Below, one piece after another: positions 33,550 to 42,490 of a DNA stretch of 64,000 nt. A program made the translations under genes and the position numbers. Below the pieces are notes generated by a model. That model worked only from the letters and a program-made list of their open reading frames with translations, had not been told where the DNA came from and made no database searches. The stretch comes from a bacterium. GTDB taxonomy: Archaea; JAADDD01. The stretch is taken from NCBI GenBank assembly GCA_013154095.1, contig JAADDD010000004.1, positions 62,001 through 126,000 of the forward strand, written 5' to 3'. Numbering within the stretch: position 1 is the first letter of the stretch; every line of letters begins with the position of its first letter.

Positions 33550-33987
33550 ATGCGCGTGCTCAGGCTACCAAAAAAGAAACTGGAGCGCGTGCTTGCTGAC
33601 TGCAGGCTTTACCTGTCTCGGCCTCCTAGGCTACGGCCAGGCGAAAAGTTCTACCTCTGCAGCGGAGAGCTTGTCCATGCACTTGCGCGTGCAGGCAGGT
33701 GCGAAGAAAAGAGACGTGCAGACGGAACAGTATATTATATATTATACATTGATATAATTAAAAAATATAGGCATCCGCTGCGCAGGATCTACCTAAAATA
33801 TTCTCGGGGCAACGATCCATATGAGTTGCTGCATGCTGCGCTCGAGCAACACTTGCTGTCTGCTCCCGAGGCTGCGCTCGCACAGCGCGTGCTGGAAACT
33901 GCTGCGCTAGCAGACAAGAAAGTACGCGAGATAGAGCTCTTTCTTTGTCGTCTACTTAGAAAAATAGTTAATTTATTAAATAAGTAA
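33550..33987 (+). CDS. Hypothetical basic protein
   Basis: A 145-aa protein that I do not recognise. The first 70 residues are basic with several aromatic and cysteine residues (RLYLSRPPRLRPGEKFYLCSG), followed by a helical half (YELLHAALEQHLLSAPEAAL...). It is divergent from S13 and separated by an 80-nt AT-rich spacer from the helical trio downstream. The segment TVYYILYIDIIKKY is encoded by an AT-rich block. A nucleic-acid-binding role is possible from charge alone. Confidence 0.5.
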   Translation: MRVLRLPKKKLERVLADCRLYLSRPPRLRPGEKFYLCSGELVHALARAGRCEEKRRADGTVYYILYIDIIKKYRHPLRRIYLKYSRGNDPYELLHAALEQHLLSAPEAALAQRVLETAALADKKVREIELFLCRLLRKIVNLLNK

Positions 33988-34067
33988 ATAATTAATGATG
34001 AAATTAACTATTTAACAAATGATTTAAGTATTCTGGTCCGCGCTTTGATCCAATAAGGCTGGGCGGT

Positions 34068-35081
34068 ATGTGCCAGCGAATGCTTATAGTCGACAAGCTA
34101 GAAGAGGCGCGGAGAAAGGTTCATCTCTGCATTACTCGGTTGAGCAGTCAGCTAACCGAAACTTTGCGCACATTCTACACGGAAATTCTTCCGCTAGCTA
34201 GAGATCTAGCATCCTGGAATCCTGTTTTTGTCACAAAAGCCCAGCTAGAGCAACATGCGCGATTAGTGATATTAAACAGCGTTAATGAACGCTGGAAACA
34301 ATTATATGAAGAATTCAAGCACCTAGCTTTGCCTAAATACAAAGAATATAAAATTAGGTTAAACCTTGCAAGGAAAACAAAAACAAGCATTTCTGATCTC
34401 CAGGCAGAACTTTTAAGACTAGCTGTACTCGTGGTCGACGCAAAACTCGATGGAAGAGTAGCGCTAGAACGGATCTTACCAGACCAAATAATCGATGATC
34501 GACGACTAGAGCAGCAAGTTCAGCTACAAGCATTACAGCGCGTAGCACTATCTTTGCTTAGCGGTAAAGGTCCTAGCATTTCTTTGCTTGTACAGCAACT
34601 TTCTCTACTAGTAGAAAAAACATATCTTGGTACAGAACAGGAAAAATTTGCAGAAATCCTCGCTAGGTGCAGAGCAGCAATAGAATATGTAGAAGAACTC
34701 TGCAAGCTAGAAGAAAAACCTACTGCTGTAGATCTAGTTTTTATTGTTTTCTGCAAGCTGCACGAATGCTTTGCAGCCCTAGCAGAGTTCTTCTACTTGC
34801 TTGAACCCTACGTGCACGTGCTTGACCACTATAGCAGCACAGAAAATTATATATTAAGCTGGCAACTGTTGCAGCTTGCAGTGCACGCTCAACTCTTCTC
34901 TTTGCTTCTTTCTAAATACCTAGAATTAAGGAAACAATTGGAGCAGCTGCTTTCTGCTTGCAGTCTATGTTGTACTGAGCGTCAGCGCCTACACAAACAG
35001 TTCTTGGAGCAACTACAGCAAGCGAAGCAAGAAGTTGCGCAGCAGCTGGTCGACGAGTTCTTACGCGAGCTCGAACAATAG
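34068..35081 (+). CDS. Hypothetical all-helical protein (first of a three-gene set)
   Basis: A 337-aa protein made almost entirely of amphipathic helices, rich in Leu, Gln, Glu and Ala, without membrane segments or a signal. A GGGCGGT site abuts the ATG at 34068; ATG at 34080 is an alternative start. No catalytic motif or known domain is visible. The two genes that follow encode similarly helical proteins of similar size, suggesting a complex or a scaffold (inference). Promoter not clear. Confidence 0.6.
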   Translation: MCQRMLIVDKLEEARRKVHLCITRLSSQLTETLRTFYTEILPLARDLASWNPVFVTKAQLEQHARLVILNSVNERWKQLYEEFKHLALPKYKEYKIRLNLARKTKTSISDLQAELLRLAVLVVDAKLDGRVALERILPDQIIDDRRLEQQVQLQALQRVALSLLSGKGPSISLLVQQLSLLVEKTYLGTEQEKFAEILARCRAAIEYVEELCKLEEKPTAVDLVFIVFCKLHECFAALAEFFYLLEPYVHVLDHYSSTENYILSWQLLQLAVHAQLFSLLLSKYLELRKQLEQLLSACSLCCTERQRLHKQFLEQLQQAKQEVAQQLVDEFLRELEQ

Positions 35082-35085
35082 AAAA

Positions 35086-35097
35086 TTTTATATATAA
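35086..35097 (+). promoter_or_regulatory. TATA box of the second helical gene
   Basis: TTTTATATATAA directly follows the stop of the first helical gene. Transcription from about 35118 would leave a leader of roughly 27 nt before the ATG at 35145. This suggests the second and third genes can be transcribed separately from the first. Confidence 0.5.
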
Positions 35098-35144
35098 TGT
35101 TTCAAGGTCTATACTTCTAGACAGACAACAGGCAAACGGGGATC

Positions 35145-36428
35145 ATGGCCAGGTTGCTGCAGTTCATTAAAAGGCTGCTTGGCAGGGAAGAAGCCGAGCA
35201 AATGATAAATTCTGTAAGGCAGCTCGCAGAACAGCTCTATGAGCAGGACAGGAAAATTGGAGCAGCTCAAGAAGAGCTTGCAAAAAACTACGATGAGCGC
35301 TGGTCACTGCTTCAGCAACACAAAGAACAACTTAAAGACTACATGGATAAGCTGCGAAAAATTATAGAGCAGGCTCCGCTGCCTCCAGAAACGCTGAGAA
35401 CATTTGTGCGTAACTATATTCTAGGAGAAATGTTTGCCAGAAAAGAGCTAGCAGCAGAGTATGCTGCAAGACACTTAATAGAGAAGTATGCTCCTTGGTC
35501 GAAGAATGTACCAGAGGAAAAATACCTGAACTATGCCAAGTTCTTGGCAGCAGTGCTCTATCTGCGGGACAAGCTGTGCAGGAATACAGACATTGTAGAG
35601 CAGCACGCATCGCATGTGCTGCAGCTAGACGAAATTTCTGAGAGGCTGAAAAAGCTACTGGTAGAACCATACAGAGAGGCATATATTATTGACCTTGAAA
35701 AGTTTAAGAAAGAACTGCTAACAAACACAGAACTCGCAGGGTTGCGCGAGTACCTTATTATAGTCATGGAAGCAATTAACCGCTTGCAGGAACTAGGAAT
35801 TGCAGATCAGCAGTTCGGAGCTGCACTAGAAAAGTTGCAGCGCGCAGCAAAACAAATCTACGATTATATTGAAACATTGCTTAAAGAACCTACAGCGCAG
35901 ATAGAGCTGCAATCTGCTCCGGTCACTGCAGCCAATCTAGTTTATGAGGCAGCAGCTGCACTTCTAGAGTGCTTGGAAATTCTGCAGAACATAAAGCAAA
36001 TGTTAACGAGTATGGATTATTCTGTCATTAAACCACAGTCATATGCTGAGCTAGCAAATCATCTAAAAGATAAAGAGATCAAGTGGTATGTTTTTTCATT
36101 AGTCGAAAAATTACTGATGATGGATAAAGTAATAGAGCAATTTGTAGAAAAACTAGAAGCAAGCAAAATGAGCTTTGAGGAGCTGCAGCAACAGCTAGGA
36201 AAGATCATCGATGAAGAAGCAAGCCAGGCTCTAGGAAATGTTTACCAGGACATAGTTTATCTTACATTGAGTAAGCTAACTAACAGAACAATTAACAGTA
36301 TCGAAGATGCTATAGAACAATTGAAACAAATACTAGAAGCAAACTACAGCACATCTCATGCAGCAGAAGCTATACGTGAAATACTTGAAGAACTAGAAAA
36401 TAGAGCACGACAAGTTGTGGTTGTATGA
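35145..36428 (+). CDS. Hypothetical all-helical protein (second of the set)
   Basis: A 427-aa protein. The N-terminal 80 residues look like a coiled coil (EDRKIGAAQEELAKNYDERW region), and the rest consists of helical repeats with no hydrophobic membrane span. Not recognised. It has its own TATA box, and its stop overlaps the start of the third gene as ATGA, so those two are coupled. The general style (Leu/Gln/Glu-rich helices, few glycines) is the same as in the neighbouring genes. Confidence 0.6.
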   Translation: MARLLQFIKRLLGREEAEQMINSVRQLAEQLYEQDRKIGAAQEELAKNYDERWSLLQQHKEQLKDYMDKLRKIIEQAPLPPETLRTFVRNYILGEMFARKELAAEYAARHLIEKYAPWSKNVPEEKYLNYAKFLAAVLYLRDKLCRNTDIVEQHASHVLQLDEISERLKKLLVEPYREAYIIDLEKFKKELLTNTELAGLREYLIIVMEAINRLQELGIADQQFGAALEKLQRAAKQIYDYIETLLKEPTAQIELQSAPVTAANLVYEAAAALLECLEILQNIKQMLTSMDYSVIKPQSYAELANHLKDKEIKWYVFSLVEKLLMMDKVIEQFVEKLEASKMSFEELQQQLGKIIDEEASQALGNVYQDIVYLTLSKLTNRTINSIEDAIEQLKQILEANYSTSHAAEAIREILEELENRARQVVVV

Positions 36429-37516
36429 AAAACGTGATAGATGAAGTAAAAGAGCTGCTGCTCCGCTTCCCTTCTATTTCTTTAGAAGAGCTAAAGCAGG
36501 CTGTGCAAGCTAAGCTAGAGACAGTCCGTGAACTGCTAAGACTCGACACGCGCAGTGCTGCAGAATACCTTGCGCGGCTAGCAGAAAATTCTCGCCGCGT
36601 GCAGCAAGGCGAAGAACCTGTGCAAGTAGCTCTCTCTACAGGCTTGCCTCGCGCAGAAACTCGGCAGTTGCTGCTCCGTCTGCTCCGTAGCTGGCTCGAG
36701 CTGCGCTTTCCTCGTCCTGAACTTCTCCAGCAAGCCTTTACTAACCTAGCTGGCTGGACATGGTACCGCTACAGGCAAGCAAGGAAAAGGAACAGAAAGT
36801 TCAGCGAAGAAGACGTGAAAAGACTGGTTGCAGAAAAATTCTTGTTCGCAGATCCTGGTCTGCGAGAACTTATCGAAGCATTAGCAGAAATGCTGAGTGA
36901 AGCAGGAGCTTACTTGCCCCAGCAAGTTCTCGAGCAGCTAGTCGGCCAGGAACTTGAATTGCTGCGTCCTGCTCTTCAGCGACTTAGGCTGCTGCTAGAT
37001 GCTCTCGCGCAAAAAGACCAAGGATTAAGGAACCTTGCAGAAAAGTACAGACAATTTCTTGCAGAGTACCATGCATGCTGTGCGCATTATCAGCCTTCTA
37101 GATTACTTACTAGCTTAACAGCAGTGCTAGAAGAGCTAGTGAATGTTGCTGATAGACTAATGAATGACAAAATAGAGGGGTTGGCTGCTGCAGATCTCTG
37201 CAGCTCCTTGGCGTATCTCCATGTACTCCTGCTAAGAATACTAGAAAAAAGAGTATTGCCTCCGAGAGATAAGCTGCAGGAAGAGCTCACCAGGTTGCTA
37301 GTTGAGCTGCTACCAGAAGCGCTCCGCTGGTACTACAAGGACCACCAGCTTACAGGACCTAGACTAGCAAGGTACTTGCCCCAGCTACTTGAGTGGCTCA
37401 AGAATGCTTACAGTCCGCTGCTTTACAGAAATGCGTACTTACCGCTGCTGCGCTGTCTCGGCATAGAAGAAGATTGGATAAAGGAACAGCTGCCCCAGCT
37501 AGCCAGAAATGCTTAA
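36425..37516 (+). CDS. Hypothetical all-helical protein (third of the set)
   Basis: A 363-aa protein, helical throughout, with Leu- and Arg-rich repeats such as LRPALQRLRLLLDALAQ and a basic region RYRQARKRNRKFSEEDVKR near residue 120. It overlaps the second gene by 4 nt. No family recognised. The tRNA-Cys gene follows 26 nt after the stop. Helical-repeat architecture suggests protein-protein binding; nothing links it to a specific pathway. Confidence 0.6.
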   Translation: MKNVIDEVKELLLRFPSISLEELKQAVQAKLETVRELLRLDTRSAAEYLARLAENSRRVQQGEEPVQVALSTGLPRAETRQLLLRLLRSWLELRFPRPELLQQAFTNLAGWTWYRYRQARKRNRKFSEEDVKRLVAEKFLFADPGLRELIEALAEMLSEAGAYLPQQVLEQLVGQELELLRPALQRLRLLLDALAQKDQGLRNLAEKYRQFLAEYHACCAHYQPSRLLTSLTAVLEELVNVADRLMNDKIEGLAAADLCSSLAYLHVLLLRILEKRVLPPRDKLQEELTRLLVELLPEALRWYYKDHQLTGPRLARYLPQLLEWLKNAYSPLLYRNAYLPLLRCLGIEEDWIKEQLPQLARNA

Positions 37517-37542
37517 AGCCTGCATGCTTAAATTTTCTTGTT

Positions 37543-37617
37543 GCCCCCGTGGTCGAGCCTGGCAAAGACGCCCGACTGCAGATCGGGAGGTCCCGGGTTC
37601 GAATCCCGGCGGGGGCT
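37543..37617 (+). tRNA. tRNA-Cys (anticodon GCA)
   Basis: Acceptor stem GCCCCCG/CGGGGGC, anticodon stem-loop CCCGACTGCAGATCGGG with GCA, T arm CCGGGTTCGAATCCCGG. The discriminator base is T (U73), the cysteine identity base. CCA is not encoded (CTA follows), unlike the other two tRNAs here. Confidence 0.96.
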
Positions 37618-37639
37618 CTAGAATTTCAGGTTTTGCGCA

Positions 37640-37855
37640 ATGGAGCTCATCTCATCCCCGTTTAGGAGAATTTTTCAGCGTGCAGGCTTCAGGAAAATAG
37701 AGGATTCTGCCGTTGATCTGTGGCGAGATTTTGTCGAGCAACTAACAATTCTTGCAGCAAAACAGCTCAAAGAAAAGAAAGGAAAAGATAAGCTAGAGTT
37801 AAACGACATGAAAGAGTTACTAGAAAAGCTGAAAGCACTGCTAGAGATTGATTAA
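37640..37855 (+). CDS. Divergent archaeal histone-fold protein
   Basis: A 71-aa protein whose pattern matches the histone fold: an N-terminal SSPFRRIFQRAGFRKI resembling the archaeal histone start PxxRIxRxAG, a long central helix (AVDLWRDFVEQLTILAAKQLKEK) and a final LNDMKELLEKLKALL. The usual DNA-contact loop (RKTVKAED) reads KDKLELND, so the lysine/threonine signature is only partly kept. It may be a DNA-binding histone variant or a non-canonical dimer partner. It lies between two tRNA genes. Confidence 0.7.
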   Translation: MELISSPFRRIFQRAGFRKIEDSAVDLWRDFVEQLTILAAKQLKEKKGKDKLELNDMKELLEKLKALLEID

Positions 37856-37860
37856 AGAAC

Positions 37861-37938
37861 TGGCGGGCCCGCCGGGATTCGAACCCGGGTCATGGGCTCC
37901 GCAAGCCCACAGGATAGTCCTGGCTACCCCACGGGCCC
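37861..37938 (-). tRNA. tRNA-Arg (anticodon GCG)
   Basis: On the minus strand, acceptor stem GGGCCCG/CGGGCCC, anticodon stem-loop TGGGCTTGCGGAGCCCA with GCG, T arm CCGGGTTCGAATCCCGG, discriminator G and encoded CCA (37863-37861). All stems are G-C rich, which fits a thermophile. Only 5 nt separate it from the stop of the convergent histone-like gene. Confidence 0.95.
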
Positions 37939-37977
37939 AAGCACTACTTTTATTCGCGAGCAGGCAAATAAAAACTA

Positions 37978-38529
37978 ATGCTTGGTGAGCTGCTCATCTC
38001 GTTGTACTTTCTGGCTTCTTCATGGATTTATGGTTACTATGTTATTAGGCGAGCATTTTGGGTAGTAAGATTGGTTGAACCAAAGCACAGGATTAAAATA
38101 GCATTTCTTTTTGGCATGCCTCTAGTTATACCGTTTGTTTTTCTTATGTGGTTCTTTTCTCCTCTTTATCTCTCGCTCTGCTTTGTGCTGGGCATGCTCA
38201 TGTATTCCTACTATATTCAGACACATCCAAGACCGCTCATGCACCTCTTGCTAAGATATGTTGGTCTGCAAGAAATAGTTGCGCACGAACCAACAAGAGA
38301 ACAAGTAAAAACAATGGTGCTAAAACAGCGTTTACTAAGGTCAATAGAGCTGCAACAAGATCTCATCGATAGAATAACAGAAGAAATAAAAATAATGCGT
38401 CAGATGGTAAAGAGTGCAGAAAAGCCTTTAATCAGGCAAGTAGACAACTCAAAGCTTCAATTATCCTCAGAAGATATGCAGGAGATCAAGGCAAAAATCA
38501 GTGAGCTGCGCAAGAAATACTCGGCATAA
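37978..38529 (+). CDS. Membrane protein with C-terminal coiled coil
   Basis: A 183-aa protein with an N-terminal hydrophobic stretch (about 3-28), a second pair of helices (42-80) and a soluble C-terminal half that is a likely coiled coil (IELQQDLIDRITEEIKIMRQMV, then EIKAKISELRKKY). The gene is 2 nt upstream of a large exported protein gene, so they are probably one operon. No known family. Topology suggests a membrane component facing the cytoplasm, possibly serving the adjacent envelope protein. Confidence 0.6.
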   Translation: MLGELLISLYFLASSWIYGYYVIRRAFWVVRLVEPKHRIKIAFLFGMPLVIPFVFLMWFFSPLYLSLCFVLGMLMYSYYIQTHPRPLMHLLLRYVGLQEIVAHEPTREQVKTMVLKQRLLRSIELQQDLIDRITEEIKIMRQMVKSAEKPLIRQVDNSKLQLSSEDMQEIKAKISELRKKYSA

Positions 38530-38531
38530 AC

Positions 38532-40019
38532 ATGCGAGGAATAACGTATGCTGCAATCATCGGTGCCACTGTACTATTTATTATTATTATTTCTACGCTG
38601 CTCTGGGAACGCCTGTACCTTGACTGGAGACACTACATGCAGGAGCAAGAACAGCTCTTTTTGCTGTACCCAAACCTTTCTCTTGCAGGAGCAGCGTCCA
38701 TGCTGCAAGTGTGCAGAAACACAAGTAACCTCACGGTTAACCTAACAATGTTTGCTCGCCGACAAGTTTTTCTTTATCCCTCGCTACAAAAACTGATAAA
38801 AGCTCGCTGCAGGCAACTTAATTTTTCTAGCTGTAACACTTATTACATTAACAACTACTCTTACATTCTTGTTGCAAGAAAAATGCAGCTAAACTACTCC
38901 AATCGCAAACTAGGTATCATTATTTTTGAGTTTATTGGTACAAGAAAAGCTGTGTTTCCGCTCGGATCTTATCCTCTTTTACCTTCCATTCTTTTTGTAA
39001 AGCACGTTTTTGTAGTAAATTCCAGCTTTTCTGTGCTGCTGAAAGCAAAGAATGCCTCGCTAGTATTGCTGAAAAACAAACTGCTTAGACAGCTAGAAAA
39101 AGAGTACTATGCCAGCCTTAATGGCAGCAGCAAATACTTCAAGCTAGAACTACCAGCAAGACTCTGCCAAGAGCTCAGGCAAATAGAGCACATATATTCT
39201 AGCGGTGCAAGCTTCAGCGGAGGAAAGGTTGTGCTGGTAAAAATAGAGACCAGCATCCCTTTGCTTCGAGTTTACCTGCTTGTGCCGCGCAGCTGCCAGC
39301 TATTTCTTGCGAGACTGAGAAGAATACTGGTAAAGTTCTCCTATTTTCTCAACAATAACACTTCTCCGCTCCTCTTCTTTCCTCAAAAAGCCAAAGTATT
39401 TGTTGAAGAACTGAACCTTACCGGTAATCTAACCTGCAGCGCAGCTGGTTTGGTGCTCTACCGTCCTCCGTGGCTCAATGCAAGCATAGCGCAAAAAATC
39501 TGTGAACAGGCAGCTCGTGTGTTTTCGCGGCAGCTGAAATCTGCAGGAGAGAAGAAATTCGTGGGCAGCATTTCTGGCTACAGTCCTTCCTGCCCCTCAA
39601 AGCTACCGTTCTTGAAGTGTCTAGGAGCGTGCGCAGAGTACGTACTCTCCGTGCTCAAGGCAGCCCTCCAGCGCTTTGTTTCTGCACTCTTTAGCATCTT
39701 TGGTGCTGGTTCAGCTCTCCAGCAATATTCCCTTTGTCTACAAAACTGCATAGTTAGCGAAAAGGCTTGCTTGTGCAAGGCATGCTGCCGGGGCAGCAAT
39801 CCTGCAAGCTGTGGTACACAGGTAAAAGAGTGCATTGCTGCCTGTAAGCAGGAACTGCTCGAGAAAGCTGTGCGCGTACAGGTAAAAGAAATAGTGGTAA
39901 GACTGCGCTATGGTCTCTTGCTCAAGGCAGTAGACACTGGGCTAGTGTACTATGAGCCGCATGCTCCAGCTACGTGGCACCTTCTGCAATTTTACATATA
40001 TAATATATATGACATATAA
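38532..40019 (+). CDS. Membrane-anchored extracellular protein, cysteine-rich near the C-terminus
   Basis: A 495-aa protein with one N-terminal transmembrane helix (about 6-25) and a large presumed outside domain with about twelve N-x-S/T sequons. Residues 350-440 contain some seventeen cysteines (for example CLGACAEY, CLQNC, CLCKACC, CIAAC), probably disulfide-bonded. It resembles a pilin-like or surface-structure subunit in topology, but no family was recognised. It is followed 2 nt later by the THEP1 gene. The C-terminus is encoded by an AT-rich block. Confidence 0.6.
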   Translation: MRGITYAAIIGATVLFIIIISTLLWERLYLDWRHYMQEQEQLFLLYPNLSLAGAASMLQVCRNTSNLTVNLTMFARRQVFLYPSLQKLIKARCRQLNFSSCNTYYINNYSYILVARKMQLNYSNRKLGIIIFEFIGTRKAVFPLGSYPLLPSILFVKHVFVVNSSFSVLLKAKNASLVLLKNKLLRQLEKEYYASLNGSSKYFKLELPARLCQELRQIEHIYSSGASFSGGKVVLVKIETSIPLLRVYLLVPRSCQLFLARLRRILVKFSYFLNNNTSPLLFFPQKAKVFVEELNLTGNLTCSAAGLVLYRPPWLNASIAQKICEQAARVFSRQLKSAGEKKFVGSISGYSPSCPSKLPFLKCLGACAEYVLSVLKAALQRFVSALFSIFGAGSALQQYSLCLQNCIVSEKACLCKACCRGSNPASCGTQVKECIAACKQELLEKAVRVQVKEIVVRLRYGLLLKAVDTGLVYYEPHAPATWHLLQFYIYNIYDI

Positions 40020-40021
40020 TT

Positions 40022-40558
40022 ATGATAATAACAGTTACTGGTGTGCCAGGAGCAGGCAAAACAACTCTCTGCGCCAGGTTATACCAGGAATTCTGCAGCT
40101 ACCAGCCAAGCAGCGGCATGGTCACGGAAGAGCTCCGGCTCGGGAGAGCGCGCGTGGGGTTTGTCGCCCGGAGGCTGGACACAGGCACAAGTTGCCTGCT
40201 GGCACACGTCAACTTTTCTGGGCCGCGTGTAGGCAAGTACGGCGTAAACGTGCAGGCATTTCGCGAGTTTGTGCGCGAGCTAGAGCCAGCGGTTCTTGCT
40301 TCCAGGTTTGTCGTCCTCGATGAGGTAGGCAAGATGGAGCTGCTAGTAGAAGAGTTCGAGCAGCTCGTGCACAAGCTGCTGACTTTTTACTCGCGCGAAA
40401 AAGTGCTCCTGTTTAGCGTGCACTACACCTACAACCACCCGCTGTGTATTTACCTGCGCGAGGAATGCTACGACTACAAGTTTGTGCTGACAAAAGAAAA
40501 CAGAGAAGAAGTTTACCGGCAGCTCAAGGAATTATTAAAATCTTGTCTTCTCCAATAA
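40022..40558 (+). CDS. THEP1-family nucleoside-triphosphatase
   Basis: A 178-aa P-loop NTPase. Walker A is GVPGAGKTTL (residues 7-16), the family motif GPRVGKYGVNVQAF is near residue 65, and Walker B reads VVLDEVGKMEL. Relatives hydrolyse NTPs, and some are annotated as DNA/RNA kinases; the biological role is unclear. The stop is reached inside the 3' end of map, with a 35-nt convergent overlap. Confidence 0.88.
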   Translation: MIITVTGVPGAGKTTLCARLYQEFCSYQPSSGMVTEELRLGRARVGFVARRLDTGTSCLLAHVNFSGPRVGKYGVNVQAFREFVRELEPAVLASRFVVLDEVGKMELLVEEFEQLVHKLLTFYSREKVLLFSVHYTYNHPLCIYLREECYDYKFVLTKENREEVYRQLKELLKSCLLQ

Positions 40559-41411
40559 CTACTGTTTTTTCTGCCTGGTAGACCTTGGCTCTTGAGCGCT
40601 CAACAAGCGGAGGATAATCAATAATAAAGCCTCTGCGCACTAGCTGCCTAAGAGTAACTCTCCTGCGAGTAAACAAGTATTCTTCCCACCTGTCAGCAAA
40701 CGGCAAAGTTTTGTACTGCGAGTACAGCCGCTGGATAACATCCTTGCCTGCACGAAGAAAGCTAAGTCGTTTCTCGTTAATGCTGAAAATATGAGCCTGA
40801 CCCTGCACTTCGACGTGACCTGTTCCTTTTGTCGCGAACACTTCTACCGCTAGCACGTCTCCTGGCTGCAGCTTATAGATTGGTTTTTCCACTCTGTAGT
40901 TTGGCATAAAGATCTCTCCGTGCAGCAGGTACCGCTCTATTTTGTGGCCACCAAGTTCTCTTATTGGCTGCAGCCCATAAGCCTCCAGCACTTCTGCTAC
41001 AGCATTGCTCAGTTCCTGCACATCTACTCCAGGTCCTGCTTGCTTCACCGCAGCATCCACTGCCTCTTCTACTGCCTTGCACTCTTCTGTTTTTCTTTCA
41101 CCGAGCACCACTGTTCGCGCAACATCGCTGCAGTAGCCTTCTAGCTGCACGCCAAAGTCTACTTTCACGACGTCGCCTTCCTGTAATGTGTAGTCGAAGT
41201 CTAGGCCAGGCGTCATGTGCGCTGCTACCTCGTTCAAGGAAATGTTTACAGGAAAGGCTGGAGCAAAGCCTTTACTGCGCATGTAGTTTTCCCATTTTTC
41301 TGCTATCTCTTTTGCGCTACGTCCAGGCTGAACATCAGAAAAAATGTTTTCGTAAATTTCTGTTGTTATGTTTTTCAGAAGTTCATAGATTTTCGTTAGC
41401 TCTTCGATCAT
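40524..41411 (-). CDS. map: Methionine aminopeptidase, type II
   Basis: Removes the initiator methionine from nascent proteins. The 295-aa archaeal type II enzyme shows the five metal ligands in context: KVDFGV, CSDVART, GGHKIERYLLHG, VEVFATKG and the final AEKTVVIGE. The helical insert that separates type II from type I is present. It starts at the ATG at 41411, shortly after an AT-rich element (TATAAATA, 41431-41440) that may also serve the divergent coiled-coil gene. Confidence 0.96.
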   Translation of the reverse strand: MIEELTKIYELLKNITTEIYENIFSDVQPGRSAKEIAEKWENYMRSKGFAPAFPVNISLNEVAAHMTPGLDFDYTLQEGDVVKVDFGVQLEGYCSDVARTVVLGERKTEECKAVEEAVDAAVKQAGPGVDVQELSNAVAEVLEAYGLQPIRELGGHKIERYLLHGEIFMPNYRVEKPIYKLQPGDVLAVEVFATKGTGHVEVQGQAHIFSINEKRLSFLRAGKDVIQRLYSQYKTLPFADRWEEYLFTRRRVTLRQLVRRGFIIDYPPLVERSRAKVYQAEKTVVIGEDKILIIP

Positions 41412-41464
41412 AGCATTATTTTTGAACCAAACTATAAATAAAAGTTTTTGCAGATTAATGATGT

Positions 41465-41956
41465 ATGTTTATGGGCAAAAAAAGGCCTGCTGATGATTTA
41501 TCCGAGAAACTTGCTTCTTTTATGGCCGACGTTAAAGATGTTATTGCCACTGTTTCTGCAAAGCTTGAAGTAGTTTACAATAAATGCGAAGAGCTTGAGA
41601 CTAGGATAACTGCGCTGGAAAAATCGGTCTCGCAGAAACAAGATATGAAATTAGATGTATTCTCTAAGCTAAAAGAGCTCGAAGAAAAAATGAATGAACT
41701 TGAACAAGCCATTCAGCGCATAGATTCTCTTACGCAAAAAATTTCTTCCGTTGCAGAAAAAGTTGAACTGCTAGAACAAAAGCTCAGTACAGAATACGCT
41801 GTAAAGTCAGATATTGTCGAGATAAAAACACAGCTCGAGAACATGAAACAGCTGTACAAAGAAGTAGAAAGTCTGAAAATTGCAGTGAAAAAACTTGCTA
41901 GCATTGTACAGGAACTGTGCAAGAAAAAGAGTGGTGGCAACGAGCTATTCTTTTAG
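41465..41956 (+). CDS. Coiled-coil protein at the edge of the pilus-like locus
   Basis: A 163-aa protein (ATG at 41465; ATG at 41471 also possible) that is coiled coil from about residue 25 to 155, with heptad-like spacing in KLKELEEKMNELEQAIQRIDSLTQKISSV. No membrane segment. The stop overlaps the convergent membrane-protein gene by 12 nt. A second coiled-coil protein lies at 44221; both could be cytoplasmic adaptors of the envelope machinery, as archaellum C/D/E proteins are, but no homology is claimed. Confidence 0.6.
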   Translation: MFMGKKRPADDLSEKLASFMADVKDVIATVSAKLEVVYNKCEELETRITALEKSVSQKQDMKLDVFSKLKELEEKMNELEQAIQRIDSLTQKISSVAEKVELLEQKLSTEYAVKSDIVEIKTQLENMKQLYKEVESLKIAVKKLASIVQELCKKKSGGNELFF

Positions 41957-42490
41957 GATCTTTTCGAAGAGCTCGCGCAGCTTTGCCCACCTGTACAGAT
42001 CTACTGTGAGCGAGAGCAGCTCCATCAGCACCATGCTGTAGCCTGCGAGTGCCAGGATATTAGTGTAGCCGAAGAAGTATGCCAGGTCTCCTACCAGGCA
42101 GGCAGCCACTGCTAGCAGCAAAGTTTCTGTCAGTACGTGCATGTCCTTGCGCATTCCCGGAAAGTGTGTGGTTGCTGCAAGAATAATGGCTGTAATTATT
42201 AGCGAGAACAGCAGAATGCCTGCAAGCGTGTATGTTCCTAGTGATGGCAGCAAGCTTGAGTAATTGTTTGCTAGCAAATATATTGGCAAGAATGCGAGAA
42301 ATGCGCCAAGAAACGAGAACCATATAGTCTCGACAACGTCTGGTTGCCTGAACTTTGCCAGGCACGCCAGTGAAAGAATGACCATGAAGAGCGTGTAGTT
42401 GCCTGCCATCAGGCTGAGGGCAGCAAAGTAAGCAGTGAGCATGAGTAAGAGAGACTCGATCCTTGGCTCAAGGTACATAGCTCCCTGCAA
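41945..42490 (-). CDS. Hypothetical polytopic membrane protein
   Basis: A 181-aa protein with six hydrophobic helices and only short loops, ending in a charged cytoplasmic tail (YRWAKLRELFEKILKE). Not recognised. It overlaps the end of the upstream 566-aa gene by 23 nt on the same strand, so the two are likely translated together. Two in-frame starts are possible (42490 and 42478). Confidence 0.6.
   Translation of the reverse strand: MQGAMYLEPRIESLLLMLTAYFAALSLMAGNYTLFMVILSLACLAKFRQPDVVETIWFSFLGAFLAFLPIYLLANNYSSLLPSLGTYTLAGILLFSLIITAIILAATTHFPGMRKDMHVLTETLLLAVAACLVGDLAYFFGYTNILALAGYSMVLMELLSLTVDLYRWAKLRELFEKILKE

Noticed and set aside
33995..34001. ATGATGA in the AT-rich spacer before the helical trio
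   Set aside because: No D' or D box at the required spacing; AT-rich background makes it likely by chance.
34068..37516. Defence system or mobile element
   Set aside because: No nuclease, integrase, transposase, repeats or attachment site is visible in or around the trio.
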